Origin: an uncultured Spirochaetaceae bacterium
Lineage (GTDB): Bacteria; Spirochaetota; Spirochaetia; Treponematales; Treponemataceae
Direction: 5' to 3'
DNA: 58,311 bases
Assembly (NCBI GenBank): GCA_902802305.1
Contig: CADCLG010000028.1
Location: forward strand, 1 to 58,311
Below are positions 53,070 through 58,311 of the stretch, one piece after another. A program made the translations under genes and the position numbers. A model generated the notes under the pieces. That model was not told where the DNA came from, did not search any database, and worked only from the letters and a program-made list of their open reading frames with translations. Every line of letters begins with the position of its first letter. The first letter of the stretch is position 1.

Positions 53070-54125
53070 TCATACTCCTTTTTCAAGTTCGGTCAAAATT
53101 TCATCAAAAAGTTTCGAATATTCATTTGCGAGTTTTAATGTATCTTTCCAGACTCCCAATGATATTTTGTGTTTATCAGTATGTTCCATACAATCATTCG
53201 GACAAATTCTATCATTATATTGTTTTAGAGTGTCATAATATTTTAAGAACTTCTTTTGCTTACAAATATTAATTTTTTTATGAGCAACCTTATTTCGAGT
53301 TTTTATTATTTTATCTTGATACTCTTTTATTGATTGTTTTTCAAAAGTCTTATTTTCTTCTAATAAAAGCATCTCTGAAAACAATTCATAACGATCCGTT
53401 ATTGGGAAAATATAACTAGGTAAATCATGCAAATGTTTATACTTATATGAATTTTTCTTTAAAAATTCCTCTACATCATCAGCTTCATTTCTTACCTTTT
53501 TAATTTGCTCATTTATCATCAAGTGTATTTTTTCGGACAATTCATTTTTAACGGAATCTTCCAAATTATCAAATTTTTCAAGTAAATATGAGTTCATAAC
53601 ATAATCATTTTCAGAAGTCTTATCCATTAATAAACCTCGTATATTCAACATAGAGGTTAATTTTCGAATATTCTTTTTATAGAGTTTTAATGCATGTTCC
53701 TGAAAGTCTTTACGATTGGCTAGATAAATACCATCAAATGCAGCAGACGAGTTTAAAATCAACTGTTTTTTCTCATCTTTACTAACATCTGAAGACTCTT
53801 TTAAATTTTGAGAATAAAACAAAATATCTGCATCGATATCATATTTTCTAAACTCTTCAATTAACTTATCTCCTGTAATCTTCTGAGAATCTTCATTTCC
53901 TGTTTCATCTCCAGAAATATTGTAATCTACAAAAATAATATCATAAACTTTATATCCTTCTGCCTCTGTTTTTATCTGATCATACAGGGAAGGAATTCCT
54001 TCAGAAATGTAATTAATATAAGTTAGAAGTCCATAATCCTCAATTTTGAGTCTAAGCAACTTCTCAGCTTGTTTTTGCCATTTAGGAGAATCTTCTATCC
54101 AAAGAATATTTATATCACTTCTCAT
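53070..54125 (-). CDS. Receiver-like protein fused to a HEPN-type domain
   Basis: A 351-aa protein. Residues of about 4-140 fold as a response-regulator receiver: NILWIEDSPKWQ (acidic Glu 11/Asp 12), DIIFVDYNISGDE (phospho-acceptor Asp 67), ILFYSQN (Ser 105). The usual late Lys is not obvious. Residues of about 160-340 are all-helical and contain KTRNKVAHKKI (Arg 277, His 282), the Rx4-6H signature of HEPN ribonucleases. No DNA-binding output domain is present. The ATG overlaps the kinase stop (ATGA), and AGGAG precedes it. Likely the phosphorylation-controlled partner of the kinase; an RNA-cutting toxin output is inferred. Confidence 0.75.
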   Translation of the reverse strand: MRSDINILWIEDSPKWQKQAEKLLRLKIEDYGLLTYINYISEGIPSLYDQIKTEAEGYKVYDIIFVDYNISGDETGNEDSQKITGDKLIEEFRKYDIDADILFYSQNLKESSDVSKDEKKQLILNSSAAFDGIYLANRKDFQEHALKLYKKNIRKLTSMLNIRGLLMDKTSENDYVMNSYLLEKFDNLEDSVKNELSEKIHLMINEQIKKVRNEADDVEEFLKKNSYKYKHLHDLPSYIFPITDRYELFSEMLLLEENKTFEKQSIKEYQDKIIKTRNKVAHKKINICKQKKFLKYYDTLKQYNDRICPNDCMEHTDKHKISLGVWKDTLKLANEYSKLFDEILTELEKGV

Positions 54126-56257
54126 TTTTTAACTCCTATAATTAATTTGAAACCTTTTTCATAATTCTCATCAATTGCAACATAACCTTTTAAATCTTGT
54201 TCAACAATATTTTTTATATGATACAATCCAACTCCAGAACCATTTTCTGTAAATCCCTTCCCAAATTCGAACAAAGAATTTACATCTGCGATTTTCTTTT
54301 TATCAAGACCATTTCCATCATCAACAAATTCAAGAATATAAAATTTTGAATCTTCCCTTATACTAATATAAAGATTCTTAGCTTGAGCTTTTCCTGAATT
54401 GCTTTCAATATTATCAAGTATAACCCCTATATCTTGTGGAGAAAACTTTCTTAGACATTTTAACGAGTCTTCATTACAAACTGTAATTGATAACTTTTTA
54501 TTAATTATTGTGTTGCAATAATCTGAAATAAAAGCAAATAAATCAGCATTTATTGTTTCATCTTCTGTATTAAATTTAGCCCGTATAGCATATGAAAGAA
54601 TCGATTCTATACGTTTTGTATAATAAGAAATATCTTTTAATCCATCCCATAATTCATCAAACGATAAATTATTCTTGTTTTTTTCAAAGGTTAATGTTTC
54701 TATAGTATCATTAATCGTATTCAGGTTTATACCAACTTGATGAAGCCGTTTGGCAAAATCCAATTGTTCAGCAGAAAGATTTTCCATCAGAAAAGAATTT
54801 CTCTTCTTCTCCGAATGTAAATCAGCTTCGGCAACATCAGCTCTTTCATTTGCTTCATTTCTTTCATAATATGCTTTATCACGTTCTGATTCAGCTTGTT
54901 TTTGAGCTTGTTCTGCATATTCGGCACGCTTTCGTTCAGCTTCTTCTTTTTCTTTTGCTATACGTTCTTGTTCATCATAGTAGGCTTTTTCTTCTGCCTT
55001 TATATCTTCACCAATTCTTACACGTTCACGAATTAAAGATCCAACAATTGGCTTTAAAATTTCTATCAACAATTGTACACGATCGCTTTCTTCATCAAAT
55101 CCTTGTCTATTTGACGTTGCAATATCTGGAAGTCTGTTATCATCAAGAATATCAAAGCTTATTTCACCTTCAATATAATTACTGAATGCCTGTGTGTTAT
55201 GCAAATAATCAAGAAAATTCTCTACAGCAAGCTTTTTTCTTACATATAGACGCAATTTATTCGGGTTATAAACCTTGTTTTTTAAATAATGACTATCATT
55301 TTCACTTGCAGTCTGTTTATCAATTGTAGAATGAATACCTATCCATCCTTCTAACTTATATTGAATTTCATCCTTTGTTTTTGTTCCATCGGCAAGCAAA
55401 AAACATTGTTTACCTGATGTATTCGCAAACTTGTGCCCATCGAAGAAAATCACATCCCTTAATTTATTTTTTACAACATCAACATCTGAACGAAATGTCA
55501 AATTCTTTTGAATTTTATTTCTAAAATTTGAAGATGTATTATCAAAAAAAGCATACATATTTTTGAATGCAATTTCTTTTTTTACATTTTCAAATATAAT
55601 TGGCTCTCCTTGATATGTTAGAAAGGCAACTTGCATTTTATCTTCAAGATAATTTTCCAAAAAGAAATCAGCTAAACGCGCTTTTAATCCTTTTAATGAC
55701 TGAACTCCAAAGTTACGTAAATCAACATTAGTAAGTTTTATCATTGTACCGGTTTTATTTTTTTCCCAATATGAATCTGCTTCTATTTTTATTTTACCAG
55801 CATCAATTCTATCGAGTTTCGGCATATCAGAATCTTTAACATTCAAAGCATCTAAACACCATGCAGAACTTTCTGTCTCGGTCTTTGAAATAAGATAGTA
55901 TTTTTTTGAAAGATATAAAGCCGCAAGTTTTCCAATTCCTTTGCGCCCCATTAATTGTTTTTTTGTTTCTTCATCAAGAGTATCATCATCTCGTTTGTCT
56001 TTTCCAATTAACGTATATTTACTTGCAAGATCATCATACCCCATTCCAAAACCATCATCAAAAATTTCGATTACCGACTTTTCTTTGTTTGCAGCATTTA
56101 TATAAATTTTTACATTATTTGCTTTAGCATCAAACCCGTTTGCTACTAATTCCGCAATAGCTGTCCATGCATTTGAATACAAACCTTTTCCAAGCAAACG
56201 AAGAGCAAAATATGAAAAGTTAAAATAGATTTCATTTTCTGTATTTTTGACATTCAT
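54122..56257 (-). CDS. Hybrid GHKL ATPase (MORC/Hsp90-like) and histidine kinase
   Basis: About 711 aa with two GHKL ATPase domains. Residues of about 12-245 are an Hsp90/MORC-like module: TAIAELVANGFDAKA (Asn box), IEIFDDGFGMG, GRKGIGKLAAL. A middle domain follows to about 410, then a coiled coil (about 420-490). A kinase dimerisation helix has DFAKRLHQVGINLNTIND (His 506 as candidate phospho-site), and a C-terminal HATPase_c has ILDNIESNSGKA, FVDDGNGL and NGSGVGLYHIKN. No membrane segment. The start at 56257 is chosen because AGGAG lies 7 nt before it; an ATG at 56272 overlaps the methyltransferase 1 stop. It pairs with the receiver-HEPN gene. Confidence 0.85.
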   Translation of the reverse strand: MNVKNTENEIYFNFSYFALRLLGKGLYSNAWTAIAELVANGFDAKANNVKIYINAANKEKSVIEIFDDGFGMGYDDLASKYTLIGKDKRDDDTLDEETKKQLMGRKGIGKLAALYLSKKYYLISKTETESSAWCLDALNVKDSDMPKLDRIDAGKIKIEADSYWEKNKTGTMIKLTNVDLRNFGVQSLKGLKARLADFFLENYLEDKMQVAFLTYQGEPIIFENVKKEIAFKNMYAFFDNTSSNFRNKIQKNLTFRSDVDVVKNKLRDVIFFDGHKFANTSGKQCFLLADGTKTKDEIQYKLEGWIGIHSTIDKQTASENDSHYLKNKVYNPNKLRLYVRKKLAVENFLDYLHNTQAFSNYIEGEISFDILDDNRLPDIATSNRQGFDEESDRVQLLIEILKPIVGSLIRERVRIGEDIKAEEKAYYDEQERIAKEKEEAERKRAEYAEQAQKQAESERDKAYYERNEANERADVAEADLHSEKKRNSFLMENLSAEQLDFAKRLHQVGINLNTINDTIETLTFEKNKNNLSFDELWDGLKDISYYTKRIESILSYAIRAKFNTEDETINADLFAFISDYCNTIINKKLSITVCNEDSLKCLRKFSPQDIGVILDNIESNSGKAQAKNLYISIREDSKFYILEFVDDGNGLDKKKIADVNSLFEFGKGFTENGSGVGLYHIKNIVEQDLKGYVAIDENYEKGFKLIIGVKK

Positions 56258-56268
56258 AAAATAACTCC

Positions 56269-57441
56269 TCATCTTCGAAACTGTTCAAACGGAATATGAC
56301 GCATTTTATTTGCTAATGCCATTGCCAATAATGGTGGTACGGCATTTCCGACTTGCGAATTTCTTTCATGCTTATTTCCAAAGAAATGCATTGTATCTGG
56401 CATAGATTGCAGTCTTGCCCCCTCTCTTGTTGTCAATGCACGATTTTGAAACGGATGTATACAGCGTAAAGCCGAAGGTGTTCCCAAGCTATTTGTAATA
56501 GTTGTACTCGGTCTATCCCACCATAAACGTCCATAAGTATTCTTATATCCAGAAGTAAGATAATATTTGCGTGGAAGTTCACCTTTTTCTACTAGCTCGT
56601 TGATAAAAAATCTTCCCTCTCCCTGTTTCACAACTTTTATAACTGCAGATATTTTTTCTCCATACATACCACATTCATGATCTTCCAATATCTGAGAATC
56701 ACCTCTCATAAGTCTTTCATAATCAGTTTGAGGCTGTGTTTTATAATTTGATTTCTTCTGCCCACATTTAATACAAGGTAAATCAGAAATAGCCTCACTT
56801 ATTTTTACATAGTTTTGCAGATTACGTTTTCTACCATGTGTTGGTAATGGAAAAGTCCATTCATAGTCTATATCTTTTCTAAAACCAACGATAAAAACAC
56901 GTTCTCGACTTTGAGGAACTCCGAAATCTTTTGCATTTAAGGTTTCAACGAATAGTTTATATCCAAGATCACCATCAATTGTTTTAAATGAGTTTTTTAT
57001 ATCATCTATAACAGGTGTTCCAGAATCATTTTTCATTGTAAGCATTCCGGTAACATTTTCAAATATGAAAACAGACGGTCTAAATATTCTCAACATACGC
57101 ATATATTCACGATACATTTTTGCACGTTGATCATACTGTCTTTTTCCTACTGTACTATAAGATTGGCAAGGAGGACCGCCGATAATCAAATCAACCGGAA
57201 CATTAATACTTATATTTTTTTTTAAGAGAAAATCTTGATTTATATCTGCAATATCCCCTTCAATAAGATTTATTTGGGGAAAATTTGCAGAAAAAGCTTT
57301 TGCGGCTTGATGATCATATTCATTTGCAAATAAAAAGTTGAAAAAATCATCTTGAACAAATGTGTTATTGTCTATTATATGAGAAAATCCGTATGTTAAT
57401 CCACCTGCACCGGAAAACAGGTCTATTACATTTGCTGGCAT
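56269..57441 (-). CDS. DNA (cytosine-5)-methyltransferase 1
   Basis: A 390-aa 5mC methyltransferase. Motif I VIDLFSGAGGLTYGF (residues 5-19), motif IV IIGGPPCQSYSTVGKRQ with catalytic Cys 92, motif VI FIFENVTGML, motif VIII FGVPQSRERVFIVGFR, motif IX REGARLQSMPD and motif X SQVGNAVPPLLA are all intact. The recognition region (about 210-310) contains CIKCGQKK and CGMYG, possibly metal-binding. It is the first gene of the operon, with GGAG 5 nt before the ATG. Sequence differs widely from methyltransferase 2, so it probably targets a different strand or site. Confidence 0.93.
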   Translation of the reverse strand: MPANVIDLFSGAGGLTYGFSHIIDNNTFVQDDFFNFLFANEYDHQAAKAFSANFPQINLIEGDIADINQDFLLKKNISINVPVDLIIGGPPCQSYSTVGKRQYDQRAKMYREYMRMLRIFRPSVFIFENVTGMLTMKNDSGTPVIDDIKNSFKTIDGDLGYKLFVETLNAKDFGVPQSRERVFIVGFRKDIDYEWTFPLPTHGRKRNLQNYVKISEAISDLPCIKCGQKKSNYKTQPQTDYERLMRGDSQILEDHECGMYGEKISAVIKVVKQGEGRFFINELVEKGELPRKYYLTSGYKNTYGRLWWDRPSTTITNSLGTPSALRCIHPFQNRALTTREGARLQSMPDTMHFFGNKHERNSQVGNAVPPLLAMALANKMRHIPFEQFRR

Positions 57442-57519
57442 TTGAGCTCCATAAAATTAAATATCATAAAGAAGTCAATTGCACGCAAGGTATAGTCCTC
57501 CCAAATTTAAATCCTGATT

Positions 57520-57530
57520 ATTATAACATA
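57520..57530 (-). promoter_or_regulatory. Extended -10 promoter of the eight-gene R-M operon
   Basis: TGT-TATAAT on the minus strand (57528-57520) is an extended -10 element, 78 nt before ATG 57441. This leaves an mRNA leader of about 70 nt that ends with a normal GGAG Shine-Dalgarno. The -35 match is poor. Confidence 0.5.
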
Positions 57531-57565
57531 TTTATAGAATCTTTGCATACTTTTTATAGTTAGAA

Positions 57566-57594
57566 TTGAAAGAATCCCTTTTCGTCTGTAAATT
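57566..57594 (+). promoter_or_regulatory. Promoter of the 98-aa gene, apparently leaderless
   Basis: TTGAAA (57566-57571), a 17-nt spacer and TAAATT (57589-57594) end 6 nt before ATG 57601. There is no Shine-Dalgarno. Confidence 0.45.
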
Positions 57595-57600
57595 ATAGAT

Positions 57601-57897
57601 ATGATAAATCCATTTCAAGATACAGAAAAAGCGAAAAGTATTGCTGAACATATCAATATAATTCGTCAATACCAGCAAATAGGTATTTTTAACAGAGATA
57701 AAGCACGAAAAATATGCAAGAGGTTTAATGCTGAAAATCCCGAATACAACAGTACAATATCAGTTGTAGCAAAGGAAACCAACAGTCTTACATCAATTGA
57801 TTTTCTTACAGATAAAGGGCTTATTAATAACTTGAAATATCAGATTGTTTGGACTATGGGAGAAGAATATTTGAAATCATGTGGAATAGAGATTTAA
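57601..57897 (+). CDS. Hypothetical protein (98 aa) next to vsr
   Basis: A 98-residue soluble protein with no recognised domain: NPFQDTEKAKSIAEHINIIR, FNRDKARKICKRFNAENPEY, LIYQ-free C-terminus YQIVWTMGEEYLKSCGIEI. It is divergent from methyltransferase 1 and 64 nt upstream of the vsr gene. Short regulators (C proteins) often lie here in R-M systems, but no helix-turn-helix is evident. Function unknown. Confidence 0.6.
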   Translation: MINPFQDTEKAKSIAEHINIIRQYQQIGIFNRDKARKICKRFNAENPEYNSTISVVAKETNSLTSIDFLTDKGLINNLKYQIVWTMGEEYLKSCGIEI

Positions 57898-57949
57898 GAC
57901 ATTAATTCTAATAGCTATTTTTTCCATTTAAAATCTCCCTTCTCCAATG

Positions 57950-57955
57950 TATAAT
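57950..57955 (+). promoter_or_regulatory. -10 box of the vsr gene
   Basis: TATAAT lies exactly 6 nt before ATG 57962 without a Shine-Dalgarno sequence. The transcript should be leaderless. Confidence 0.5.
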
Positions 57956-57961
57956 ATCCTC

Positions 57962-58311
57962 ATGGACACCCTCACCCCCTCCGACCGTCACAAAAACATG
58001 TCTCACATCCGCTCCAAGAACACCAAACCCGAAAAATTAATCCGTTCTGCCCTCTTCAAAGCCGGCTTCCGTTACCGAATCTGTGATAAACGCTATCCGG
58101 GCAAACCAGACCTCATTTTTCCCAAGTATCATGCAGTAATTTTCATAAACGGCTGCTTCTGGCATGCTCACGAAGGTTGCCGTTATTTTGTTTTCCCGAA
58201 ATCAAATCAGGAATTCTGGAAGAAAAAGTTTGAACGTAATAAAGAACGCGATGCCGAAAATCTGAAATATTATCAGGAACAATGCTGGAGAGTTTGCTTT
58301 TTTTGGGAATG
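57962..58311 (+). CDS. vsr: Very-short-patch-repair endonuclease (Vsr), partial
   Basis: The first 116 codons of a Vsr-type T/G mismatch endonuclease, cut by the right window edge. Markers: MSHIRSKNTKPEKLIRSALF, GKPDLIFPKYHAVIFINGCF (active-site Asp in PDLIF), FWHAHEGCRYFVFPKSN (Zn-site His/Cys), EFWKKKFERNKERD. Vsr nicks T:G mismatches arising when 5-methylcytosine deaminates, and is a usual companion of 5mC methyltransferases such as the two in this operon. It is full length as far as visible. Normal Vsr is about 140-150 aa, so about 25-35 codons are missing. Confidence 0.93.
   Translation, partial: MDTLTPSDRHKNMSHIRSKNTKPEKLIRSALFKAGFRYRICDKRYPGKPDLIFPKYHAVIFINGCFWHAHEGCRYFVFPKSNQEFWKKKFERNKERDAENLKYYQEQCWRVCFFWE

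Overview
The window looks like a chromosomal segment of a Treponema-like spirochaete from a gut, rumen or oral habitat. This is inferred from AT-rich coding sequence, an arginyltransferase/leucyl-phenylalanyl-transferase fusion of a type known to me from treponemes, three DUF523 paralogues, many decayed IS66/IS21 and toxin-antitoxin scraps, and several promoters whose -10 box lies so close to the start codon that the mRNA should be leaderless. No rRNA, tRNA or CRISPR array was seen.

Left third (1-26.1 kb): mixed housekeeping and accessory genes. In order: a PNPOx/Nim-type flavoprotein (cut by the window edge) with a small EamA transporter; a histidine-phosphatase-like protein and a MATE exporter; a HicA-like ORF; a large orphan protein of about 1183 aa followed by gene debris (DUF4143 ATPase, WYL regulator, XRE regulator); a TlpA-like / CXXC peptide / NapH-like Fe-S operon; and a GH29 fucosidase-AraC-ClbS-SH3 group lying between the two halves of a broken IS66 element. 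Then come an esterase, a MIF-type tautomerase, a DMT transporter, a Nudix hydrolase, a truncated DUF523 gene, the Bpt-Aat fusion, a TetR-FMN reductase operon, and a Crp/Fnr regulator with two matching operators in front of a DUF1858-DUF2249 protein and an FrdX-like ferredoxin. The last group is probably a nitrosative or redox stress regulon.

Defence region 1 (26.1-44 kb, all minus strand, gaps of 0-20 nt or overlaps): XRE regulator, DUF262/GmrSD-like protein, type III Res, RhuM, type III Mod, an unrecognised two-TM protein of 600 aa, a short DUF1016 protein, Wadjet JetA-JetB-JetC-JetD, and a Fic protein. It reads as one long operon. A decay zone (44-47.1 kb) follows, with an IS21 remnant inserted in a gene, a DUF523 gene and a broken AlbA_2-type gene.

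Defence region 2 (47.1-58.3 kb): a tight eight-gene minus-strand operon, 5mC methyltransferase 1 -> GHKL/histidine-kinase hybrid -> receiver-HEPN protein -> 67-aa protein -> 5mC methyltransferase 2 -> PLD (NgoFVII-type) nuclease -> McrB-like AAA+ -> McrC-like nuclease. A small unknown gene and a Vsr endonuclease lie divergently. The McrB-like protein and the PLD nuclease share a homologous domain that I take to be a B3-like DNA reader. With the two 5mC methyltransferases this suggests a LlaJI-like restriction system with two alternative nucleases, and a phosphorelay-like kinase/HEPN RNase module in the same operon. This is the best candidate for an undescribed system in the window.
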